A stretch of DNA of 6,310 nt from contig JAFZOC010000065.1 in the NCBI GenBank assembly GCA_017550765.1, positions 1-6,310 of the forward strand, read 5' to 3'. The DNA is from Oscillospiraceae bacterium (GTDB lineage Bacteria > Bacillota_A > Clostridia > Oscillospirales > Oscillospiraceae). Shown piece after piece: positions 1 through 4,950 of the stretch (its first letter is position 1; each line of letters starts with the position of its first letter). The notes beneath the pieces were generated by a model. It did no database searches, was not told the origin of the DNA, and saw nothing but the letters and a program-made list of their open reading frames with translations. Position numbers and translations under genes: made by a program.

Positions 1-69
1 ACCGTCGCGGACGTGACCCTGCTGGCCAAGTACGTGAAAGCCAAGGGCCAGGGCGTGGTCATCTACTAA
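1..69 (+). CDS. C-terminus of a dockerin-like domain protein (partial)
   Basis: Only the last 22 codons and a TAA stop are visible, and the gene continues off the left edge. The peptide ends with ADVTLLAKYVK followed by AKGQGVVIY. The pattern of a hydrophobic helix after a D, with LL and a K-rich end, matches the second half of a type I dockerin repeat (calcium loop followed by an F-helix, usually written D-V-x-x-L-x-x-Y/H-L/I). The calcium loop itself lies off the window. Dockerins anchor secreted enzymes or surface proteins to cohesins; in gut Clostridia such repeats also end large cell-surface proteins outside true cellulosomes. The main domain cannot be seen, so the enzyme or adhesin identity is unknown. 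The reading frame is assigned because it stays open from base 1 and has the GC-rich third positions of its neighbours. Confidence 0.6.
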   Translation, partial: TVADVTLLAKYVKAKGQGVVIY

Positions 70-376
70 CGGGATCGGACCGGCTCCGCCCCCCCGGATC
101 CTCGTCTGCGCGCCTTCGATCATCCTTGGAAAGTGCGGATGTGGACAGGGACTGTCTCCAAAAAGGCGGCCTGCGAGAAACAGTAAAAAACGGCAGCCGG
201 CTCTTGCGAAAGAGCCGGCTGCCGGCATGGTATCGACCGCGGCTCGCGAGCTTGGTCGTCCGGAGGCGGAACACCGCAAGGCGCTCAGCCAGATGTCGAT
301 CGCGATGAGCGTGATAACAACGGGTCGGGAACAGAGCGGGAAGAAAGCTGATGGAAGAGATCGGAGCGCCCTTCCG
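70..376. other. Convergent intergenic region, no gene seen
   Basis: This 307-base stretch separates the 3' ends of the plus-strand dockerin-like gene and the minus-strand YdcF-family gene. I see no open frame with a credible ribosome site or domain; the short frames here are incidental. It holds a strong minus-strand terminator (185-224), most of a second hairpin (339-389), a small GACAG/CTGTC stem at 144-156, and a 10-bp palindrome GCTCGCGAGC at 242-251 flanked by GACC/GGTC. No convincing plus-strand terminator for the left-edge gene was found. Confidence 0.6.
185..224 (-). terminator. Rho-independent terminator for the minus-strand unit
   Basis: The arms 191-205 and 210-224 are a perfect 15-bp inverted repeat (CGGCAGCCGGCTCTT paired with AAGAGCCGGCTGCCG) around a GCGA tetraloop. 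Six A residues at 185-190 become a T6 tract directly after the hairpin when read on the minus strand. On the plus strand no T-run follows, so it acts in one direction. It would end the transcript carrying the methyltransferase and YdcF-family genes, about 150 bases beyond the latter's stop. Confidence 0.88.
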
Positions 377-389
377 TCAGCTTTCTTCC
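339..389. terminator. Long hairpin overlapping the stop codon of the YdcF-family gene
   Basis: The arms 339-357 (GGAAGAAAGCTGATGGAAG) and 371-389 (CTTCCGTCAGCTTTCTTCC) pair over 19 positions with a single T-G wobble around a 13-base loop. The stop codon of the minus-strand gene (379 to 377) lies inside the right arm. The outer stem is A/T-rich, so each strand has a T/C-rich run at the hairpin's 3' arm, but neither has a clean T tract after it. It could be a weak bidirectional terminator, or a 3'-end processing or stability hairpin upstream of the true terminator at 185-224. Confidence 0.5.
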
Positions 390-1015
390 TGTCCGCAGGA
401 TCCCGCCGGCTGGATCTCGAGATCCGGGAAGACCCCTTCCCGAACGTAGGCTATGATCTTGTGGACCTCCTTGAGCGCGCGTGCCCTGCCGGCTGGGTCG
501 TCCATCCAAGTGTTCCTGCTCGTATGGGTATCATCCGCAGGACAGGGCATCACTTCGATGTGGTCGGGGAAAAGATATCTCGCGACACACAGGCTCCTCC
601 GCATGTGATAGGCGGTCGTGACAAGGAGCACTTTGCCGATCCGAGAGAGGGAGAAGTTCCGCTGCAGTATCACCATCGCCTGCAGGATGTTCTCTACCGT
701 GTTCAGGGAGCGCTCATCAACGAAGATATCCTCTTTCTTCACACCAAGGCTCTCCGCGCAGATACGCATATGCTGCGCCTCGCTCATGGGCCCCTGCGGG
801 AACGCCCTGATCTTGCCGCCGCACAGGATCATCTTGTCAGCACGACCGGAGAGATAAGCTCTCGCAGTGACAGGGACTCGATATACAGAGGCCTTTGAAC
901 TGCCCAAGACGATGATACAGTCTGCCTTTTCACCGGTATCAGCCAGCCCCTCGAACAGGATCCTATCGACGAGCGCATCGCTCAGATCTTCTTTTTTCAG
1001 TTCAGATATCAACAT
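377..1015 (-). CDS. YdcF family (DUF218) protein
   Basis: A 212-residue protein of the YdcF/ElyC/SanA (DUF218) superfamily. Visible hallmarks are the first Rossmann-like strand and loop ADCIIVLGSSKA (about residues 31-42), R-x-P with a following helix, the second strand KMILCGG (61-67), SEAQHM (78-83), the acidic stretch EDIFVDERSLNTVENI (95-110) typical of the family, and VLLVTTAYHMRRS (129-141). Members bind a nucleotide-like ligand (E. coli YdcF binds SAM) or act in envelope functions; no precise reaction is known here. No signal peptide or membrane segment is seen, so it is probably cytoplasmic. I chose the ATG at 1015 because GGAG lies 9 bases upstream and MLISEL fits family starts as I recall them. 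A GTG at 1033 would overlap the preceding stop as GTGA and add six residues, so translational coupling is an alternative. It is probably cotranscribed with the upstream methyltransferase. Confidence 0.85.
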   Translation of the reverse strand: MLISELKKEDLSDALVDRILFEGLADTGEKADCIIVLGSSKASVYRVPVTARAYLSGRADKMILCGGKIRAFPQGPMSEAQHMRICAESLGVKKEDIFVDERSLNTVENILQAMVILQRNFSLSRIGKVLLVTTAYHMRRSLCVARYLFPDHIEVMPCPADDTHTSRNTWMDDPAGRARALKEVHKIIAYVREGVFPDLEIQPAGSCGQEES

Positions 1016-1029
1016 ACGCGAACGCTCCG

Positions 1030-1980
1030 TCACAGGATCCCGATCTGCCGGGACCGATGCAGAGAGCAGGGCAGAGGACGACCTTCCCCGCGCTCTTCCG
1101 ATATCCCGCCATGCGCATCGACCGACGTCCTGTCGGCCGGATGCGCGCCTGACGGCTGCTCTTCTAGTGGCGGTCGCGAAGGGGCCTGGAACGGCCGTTT
1201 CTTCCCCCGCACCAGGAACAGCGGCGTGGAGGCGAAGCTGACCTTCTCCTCATCGGACCAGACGCGCTGCCAGACCTGCTCGTCGGCCTCGGCTCGCAGA
1301 CCGAGGGAGGAGAGCTGTTCCAGATCCCAGGCGGGGCGGCGGATGCCGGAGAGCGGCACGCGGCGGGCGATGTCCTCCATCACGTCGAAGTCTTCGCCCT
1401 CGGCCTCCACGTTCTGGTCCCAGACGCCCTGCTGGGCGCTGTTGGCCCGGTCCCGGTCATAGGCCGCCTGGGCCTCCGCGTCGAAGAGATAGGCGTACCA
1501 GTTGGCGTCGAAGTCCAGCAGCAGCCCGCCCGGTCTCAAAACGCGCGCCCACTGGGCATAGGCCTTGTCGGGATGGGGCAAGTTCCAGGTCAGATTGCGG
1601 CTGATCACCGCGTCGAAGCTCCCGTCCGCGAAGGTCAGCGCCTCGGCGTCCATCTCCAGAAAACAGATCTCGTCGGCAAGTTTGCCGGCGTTTTCTTTTG
1701 CCTCTGCGAGCATGGCGGGGGTGAGGTCGATGGCCGTCACGGCGCAGCCCAGTTCCCGCAGCAAGATCGCGAAGAAGCCCGGCCCGGTGCCGACCTCCAG
1801 TACCTGCAGTTCGGCGAGCGGACGAGCGGGGAACTGCCGCGCCAGCTCCTCGCGCAGGCAGTCTTCCCATCTCTGCCGCTGCGCGGTGGCCAGCTCCAGC
1901 TTGTTGACCTCGGAATAACCGGGTGCGCGGCCGGTCCAGTATTCTCTGTTTTCCGCAAGGATCGTGTCTCGGCGCTCCAT
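1030..1980 (-). CDS. Class I SAM-dependent methyltransferase with an odd C-terminal tail
   Basis: A 316-residue frame whose first 261 residues form a Methyltransf_11/25-type Rossmann methyltransferase. Motif I is VLEVGTGPGFFAILL (60-74), with the acidic ribose-binding D at 85 in AIDLTP, then EMDAEAL (109-115), the post-motif SFDAVISRNLTWNLP (121-135) and LRPGG (148-152) followed by LDFDA. It transfers a methyl group from SAM to an unknown substrate and has no signal peptide or membrane segment. It is clearly paralogous to the plus-strand methyltransferase at 2335: shared landmarks are RNLTW-LP, DFDA, a late R-P-x-W-D and the final strand (TPLFLVRGK versus PVPIFTIAAYK). The paralog stops there, but this frame runs 55 residues more (about 1197 to 1033), through rare codons (CTA, CGA, ATA, TCA) and a hairpin at 1113-1146, suggesting a lost stop or a frameshift. 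The start ATG aligns with the paralog; its ribosome site is weak (AAAGG 14 bases away, GGTGAG only 2 away). Confidence 0.88.
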   Translation of the reverse strand: MERRDTILAENREYWTGRAPGYSEVNKLELATAQRQRWEDCLREELARQFPARPLAELQVLEVGTGPGFFAILLRELGCAVTAIDLTPAMLAEAKENAGKLADEICFLEMDAEALTFADGSFDAVISRNLTWNLPHPDKAYAQWARVLRPGGLLLDFDANWYAYLFDAEAQAAYDRDRANSAQQGVWDQNVEAEGEDFDVMEDIARRVPLSGIRRPAWDLEQLSSLGLRAEADEQVWQRVWSDEEKVSFASTPLFLVRGKKRPFQAPSRPPLEEQPSGAHPADRTSVDAHGGISEERGEGRPLPCSLHRSRQIGIL

Positions 1981-2046
1981 AGCTCACCATCGGGCCTTTC
2001 GACAGGATATCCCAGCGACGCGCCGATACAGCGGCGCGCCCGGGGC

Positions 2047-2085
2047 GGCGCAGGATGTCCCGTGCGTAGGGCTCCTGGCCTTTTT
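2047..2085 (+). terminator. Terminator-like hairpin with T5 on the plus strand (candidate attenuator)
   Basis: GGC-g-CAGGA (2047-2055) pairs with TCCTGGCC (2073-2080) with one bulged G, and an inner CCC/GGG (2059-2061 with 2069-2071) can form within the loop. TTTTT follows at 2081-2085. This meets the shape of an intrinsic terminator on the plus strand, yet it lies upstream of the best promoter for the plus-strand operon. It could attenuate a transcript starting farther left, insulate the two units, or be chance in GC-rich DNA. Confidence 0.3.
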
Positions 2086-2091
2086 CATCAG

Positions 2092-2118
2092 AGTATCACG
2101 CGGGACCCTTTTTTGCAA
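2092..2118 (-). promoter_or_regulatory. Weak candidate promoter for the minus-strand unit
   Basis: Read on the minus strand, TTGCAA (2118-2113) could serve as a -35 and GATACT (2097-2092) as a -10, each matching 4 of 6 consensus bases, with a short 15-base spacer. It sits in the most AT-rich part of the divergent region and would give a leader of about 105 bases before the methyltransferase ATG at 1980. No better minus-strand candidate was seen, but the match is poor. Confidence 0.25.
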
Positions 2119-2135
2119 GCCCCGGGCGGGGATGG

Positions 2136-2188
2136 AGAGCCGGCGCGGAGGGAGACGAAGAGCCGGCGCGGAGGGAGACGAAGAGCCG
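2136..2188 (+). repeat. 23-bp tandem repeat, about 2.3 copies
   Basis: Two identical 23-bp units at 2137-2159 and 2160-2182 start GAGCCGGCGCGG and end AGGGAGACGAA; a third begins at 2183 and matches for six bases (GAGCCG) before diverging. The repeat is purine-rich on the plus strand and lies 57 bases upstream of the TATAAT box, so it may be a tandem binding site for a regulator or a slippage-prone repeat. Confidence 0.9.
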
Positions 2189-2244
2189 CGCTGGGCGCAG
2201 ATCTATATCCCCCCCGGGGGCTTACGCAAAGGAGCGCGAAGGGT

Positions 2245-2250
2245 TATAAT
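2245..2250 (+). promoter_or_regulatory. -10 box (TATAAT) for the methyltransferase-transporter operon
   Basis: A perfect TATAAT occurs in the GGGTTATAATGCAG context within otherwise GC-rich DNA, upstream and in the right direction for the plus-strand operon. No good -35 lies 16-18 bases upstream; the nearest is the poor TTACGC at 2222-2227, so an activator may be needed. A start near 2257 would give a leader of about 78 bases to the ATG at 2335. Confidence 0.5.
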
Positions 2251-2285
2251 GCAGATGGTCAGCTATGCCGGATACGGGATAGTGG

Positions 2286-2303
2286 ATCGCTTGAGGGAGC
2301 GAT
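2286..2303 (+). promoter_or_regulatory. Leader hairpin covering the upstream candidate start codon
   Basis: ATCGCT (2286-2291) and AGCGAT (2298-2303) form a perfect 6-bp stem with loop TGAGGG. The stem takes in the first two bases of the in-frame ATG at 2302, while the loop exposes GAGG. This argues that translation starts at ATG 2335, or that use of 2302 is structure-dependent. Confidence 0.4.
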
Positions 2304-2334
2304 GACCGATGACCGCAAGAGAGAGGATAAGCAC

Positions 2335-3060
2335 ATGGAACTGATCAAGCATCGCGTGGCCCACTACTGGTCCCACCGGGCGGAGGCCTTTGAAGCGCAG
2401 CGTCTGCGCGAATACGACAGCGAGAAGCGGGAGCGCTGGCTCGCGGAATTCAGAAAGTATCTGCCGCAGGGAAAGCCCCTGCGCATCCTGGACATTGGCA
2501 CCGGCACGGGCTTCTTTGCCTGCCTGCTCGCCGCCGAGGGACATGAGACCACCGGCATCGACCTGACGCCGGACATGATCGAGCACGCCGAACATATGGC
2601 CGACGTGCTGGGACTGGACGCCGAGTTCCTGATCATGGACGCGGAAGAGCCGGCGTTCGAGCCGGAGAGCTTCGACGCGCTGGTGACGCGCAACCTGACC
2701 TGGACCCTGCCGCACGTCGCCAAGGCATACCGCGAATGGTACAAGCTCCTGAAGCCGGGCGGCGTGCTCATCGATTTCGACGCGGATTACAGCGCCGCGC
2801 TGGAGGACGAGGAGGAGCACGAGCTGCCGGAGGACCATGCCCACAAGCTGGTGCCGGACTATATGAGAGCGGAGAACGACGCCATCACCATGGAGGTCGG
2901 CGCCTATCACGGGCCGCGCCCCCAGTGGGACGTGCAGCTGCTCATCGAAGCCGGTTTCGAGCGTATCATGGTGGATGTGGGCGTGTACGGGCGCATCTAC
3001 GCCGAGGTCGACGAGTTCTTCAATCCCGTCCCGATCTTCACGATCGCGGCGTACAAATGA
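2335..3060 (+). CDS. Class I SAM-dependent methyltransferase, first gene of the transporter operon
   Basis: A 241-residue Rossmann-fold methyltransferase of the Methyltransf_11/25 type. Motif I is ILDIGTGTGFFACLL (51-65), the ribose-binding acid is D76 in GIDLTPDM, MDAEEP follows at 101-106, then SFDALVTRNLTWTLP (112-126) and LLKPGG (138-143) with LIDFDAD. It is soluble and its methyl acceptor is unknown. It ends with the strand PVPIFTIAAYK, the normal family length. Start choice: ATG 2335 has AGAGGA 7 bases upstream and gives MELIKHR, aligning with the MERRDTI start of its divergent paralog. An in-frame ATG at 2302 (GAGG 5 bases upstream) would add 11 charged residues and is the alternative. 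The next gene, a permease, starts 38 bases downstream, so the enzyme is almost certainly coexpressed with the importer and may act on its cargo; that link is inference. Confidence 0.9.
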   Translation: MELIKHRVAHYWSHRAEAFEAQRLREYDSEKRERWLAEFRKYLPQGKPLRILDIGTGTGFFACLLAAEGHETTGIDLTPDMIEHAEHMADVLGLDAEFLIMDAEEPAFEPESFDALVTRNLTWTLPHVAKAYREWYKLLKPGGVLIDFDADYSAALEDEEEHELPEDHAHKLVPDYMRAENDAITMEVGAYHGPRPQWDVQLLIEAGFERIMVDVGVYGRIYAEVDEFFNPVPIFTIAAYK

Positions 3061-3098
3061 TCCGTTTCTCATTTTGAGGCAAAACGAGGCGTGACGAT

Positions 3099-4043
3099 AT
3101 GAAACACTACGCGCTCAGGCGTCTGCTGCAGCTGATCCCGATCCTGCTGGCGATCACGTTCCTGTCCTATGGGATGATGCGGATCGCGGGCAGCGACGTG
3201 GTCGAGCAGAAGATGGAGAATACCAGCGGCACGGTCTCCCAGGAGATGATCGACGCGGCCAGGGAAGAACTGGGCCTGGACAAGCCCTTTGTCGTGCAGT
3301 ATCTCAGCTGGCTCGGGGGCCTTCTCCGCGGCGATATGGGGACCTCCTACGTCTCCAACAAGCCGGTGTTCTCGACCTTCGTCTCCAAGCTGCCGGCGAC
3401 GCTGCTGCTGACGGTCGTCTCCATCCTGCTGACGGTGATCATCTCGATCCCCCTGGGGATCTGGGCGGCCGTCAAGCAGAACAGGGCGGCGGATCTGCTC
3501 ATCCGCACGGCGAGCTTTATCGGCAACTCCCTGCCGAACTTCTTTGTCTCCCTGCTGCTGATGTACCTCTTCGCGATCAAGCTGGACTGGTTCCCTGTCA
3601 TCTCCAAGGGCGTCAGCCTGCAGAGCGTGGCGCTGCCCGCCCTGACGCTGGCGATCGCCATGTCGGCCAAGTATCTGCGCCAGGTGCGCGCCACGGTCCT
3701 GGATGAGCTGAGCAAGGACTATGTGCTGGGCGCCAAGGCCAGAGGCGTGAAGTTCTCGACGACGATGATGAAGAGCGTCATGAAGGCCTCGCTCGTGACG
3801 ATCATCACGCTGCTGACGCTGTCTATCGGCTCGCTGCTCGGCGGCACGGCCATCGTCGAGTCGATCTTCATGTGGGACGGCGTGGGCAAGATGGCGGTGG
3901 ACGCCATCAACATGCGCGACTACCCGATCATCCAGGCCTATGTGATGTGGATGGCCATCATCTACGTGCTGGTCAATCTGATCACCGACCTGAGCTATCG
4001 TTTCCTGGATCCGAGGATCCGACTGGGAGGGATAGAGCAATGA
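3099..4043 (+). CDS. ABC transporter permease, OppB/DppB/NikB family
   Basis: A 314-residue inner-membrane permease, the usual length for this family. It starts with the typical YALRRLLQLIPILLAITFLSY first membrane segment (4-24), then a long external loop carrying a GLDKPFVVQYLSWL stretch and GDMGTSY. About five further hydrophobic spans follow (roughly 100-124, 133-160, 176-197, 229-252, 276-298). The cytoplasmic EAA-type coupling loop, which docks on the ATPase, is around residues 205-230 with DYVLGAKARGV. The C-terminus YRFLDPRIRLG is a family hallmark. GAGG lies 9 bases before the ATG. The protein forms a heterodimeric channel with the next gene's product and imports peptides, nickel complexes or related small ligands; sequence alone does not fix which. 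NikB is the likeliest subgroup given the following binding protein. Confidence 0.93.
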   Translation: MKHYALRRLLQLIPILLAITFLSYGMMRIAGSDVVEQKMENTSGTVSQEMIDAAREELGLDKPFVVQYLSWLGGLLRGDMGTSYVSNKPVFSTFVSKLPATLLLTVVSILLTVIISIPLGIWAAVKQNRAADLLIRTASFIGNSLPNFFVSLLLMYLFAIKLDWFPVISKGVSLQSVALPALTLAIAMSAKYLRQVRATVLDELSKDYVLGAKARGVKFSTTMMKSVMKASLVTIITLLTLSIGSLLGGTAIVESIFMWDGVGKMAVDAINMRDYPIIQAYVMWMAIIYVLVNLITDLSYRFLDPRIRLGGIEQ

Positions 4044-4897
4044 ACGAGACGGTCACGGTCCGGATCCAAAAAGTCAAAAAGAACAGGATCAGAGGGCGAC
4101 TGATCTTCTTTCTGGCCCTGGTCGCGCTGCTCCTGCTCGTGACCCTGTTCTCCCGCCAGCTCGCCCCATACGATCCCTATGCCCAGGACCTGAGCCAGGC
4201 GAAGCTCCCGCCGTCCAGCGAACACTGGATGGGGACGGACCAGTACGGGCGCGACATGTTCTCGCGTGTGCTCGTGGGCGCGCAGACCAGCATCTTCGCG
4301 ACGCTGGCGCTCGTGGGCGCGATCTCGGTCTTCGGCACTGTCGTCGGCACGCTCTGCGGCTACTACGGCGGCGCGCTGGACTCGGTCGTGATGCGCGTTT
4401 CGGACGTGTGCCTGGCCTTCCCGGGCCTGGTCTTCGCCCTCGCGATCGCGGCGCTGCTGGGAGGCGGCGTCAGCAACGCGGTGCTGGCGCTGGCGGTCAT
4501 CAGCTGGCCGAAATACGCGCGCGTGGCCCGCAGTCAGACGCTGGCGCTGAAGAGCAGCGACTTTATGGCCGCAGCGCGGATGTCCGGCGACAGTTCCGCG
4601 CAGATGATCCTGCGGCATGTCCTGCCGAATATCCTGGGCCCGATCCTGGTCACAGCCATGCTGGACATCGGCACCATGATGATGGAGCTGGCAGGCCTGA
4701 GCTTCCTGGGCCTCGGCGCCCAGCCGCCCATGGCGGAGTGGGGCAACATGATGAGCGGCGGACGCAGCATGCTGCAGACATATCCCTGGCTCGTGCTCTC
4801 TCCCGGCTTCGCGATCTTCCTGACGGTCGTGGTCTTCAACCTCCTGGGCGACACCGTGCGCGACTACATGGACCCCAAGAACTCCCGCGCCCGCTGA
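4040..4897 (+). CDS. ABC transporter permease, OppC/DppC/NikC family
   Basis: A 285-residue second permease subunit. The ATG overlaps the previous stop as ATGA, and GGGAGG lies 9 bases upstream, indicating translational coupling. A basic cytoplasmic N-terminus leads into the first membrane span (about 19-37). Then comes LAPYDPYAQD and the family signature HWMGTDQYGRDMFSRVLVGAQTS (62-84), which marks the OppC/NikC side. Spans follow around 86-108, 126-140, 145-156, 200-222 and 252-270. The EAA loop is SSDFMAAARMSGDSSAQMILRHVLPN (172-197) with the conserved A, G and P. The end RDYMDPK is typical. It partners the upstream permease in the membrane; the cognate ATPases are not in the window and should lie downstream of the binding-protein gene or elsewhere. 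Confidence 0.93.
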   Translation: MNETVTVRIQKVKKNRIRGRLIFFLALVALLLLVTLFSRQLAPYDPYAQDLSQAKLPPSSEHWMGTDQYGRDMFSRVLVGAQTSIFATLALVGAISVFGTVVGTLCGYYGGALDSVVMRVSDVCLAFPGLVFALAIAALLGGGVSNAVLALAVISWPKYARVARSQTLALKSSDFMAAARMSGDSSAQMILRHVLPNILGPILVTAMLDIGTMMMELAGLSFLGLGAQPPMAEWGNMMSGGRSMLQTYPWLVLSPGFAIFLTVVVFNLLGDTVRDYMDPKNSRAR

Positions 4898-4903
4898 ACT
4901 GAG

Positions 4904-4925
4904 ATCTATACGATATGTTATAGAT
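4904..4925. promoter_or_regulatory. AT-rich inverted repeat before the binding-protein gene
   Basis: ATCTATA (4904-4910) and TATAGAT (4919-4925) are a perfect 7-bp inverted repeat with an 8-base spacer. It fills most of the 53-base gap between the NikC-type permease and the binding-protein gene and stands out as an A/T island in GC-rich surroundings. It might be an operator, an internal promoter (TATAGAT resembles a -10 but has no good -35), or an mRNA hairpin that stabilises the binding-protein part of the message. It does not match the GTATGA/TCATAC NikR operator. Confidence 0.45.
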
Positions 4926-4950
4926 ATATTGCAGAAAGGAAACGATGACA

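Larger units (their letters stand above)
1981..2334. other. Divergent control region between the two methyltransferase genes
   Basis: This 354-base region has no supported gene and should hold the promoters of both divergent units. From left to right: the near-repeat CAGGATATCCC at 2003-2013 and CAGGATGTCCC at 2051-2061; a perfect 7-bp hairpin CGCGCCG/CGGCGCG at 2019-2038; a terminator-like structure ending in T5 (2047-2085); an AT-richer centre with T5 and T6 runs (2081-2114); a 23-bp tandem repeat (2136-2188); a C/G-rich stretch at 2209-2220; a TATAAT box at 2245-2250; and a start-site hairpin at 2286-2303. An open frame in the coding frame of the plus-strand methyltransferase extends back through here from 1573, but it has no homology-like content before about 2302. 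Confidence 0.6.

Noticed and set aside
144..156. GACAG-GGA-CTGTC stem resembling short dispersed palindromic repeats
   Set aside because: Only five base pairs with a three-base loop and no second copy in the window, so it cannot be told from chance.
227..898. A 223-codon plus-strand frame opposite the YdcF-family gene
   Set aside because: Its sequence is the shadow of a well-recognised DUF218 protein and it has no recognisable domain of its own.
1573..2301. Long N-terminal extension of the plus-strand methyltransferase frame
   Set aside because: It runs antisense to the other methyltransferase and through the tandem repeat and promoter. No homology-like content appears, and proper starts with ribosome sites exist at 2302 and 2335.
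2251..2334. Riboswitch (SAM or nickel/cobalt type) in the operon leader
   Set aside because: The leader from the likely start to ATG 2335 is under 90 bases and shows only one 6-bp hairpin, without a multi-stem architecture or conserved core that I can recognise.
4904..4925. NikR operator for nickel control
   Set aside because: The repeat ATCTATA-N8-TATAGAT does not match GTATGA-N16-TCATAC in sequence or spacing.
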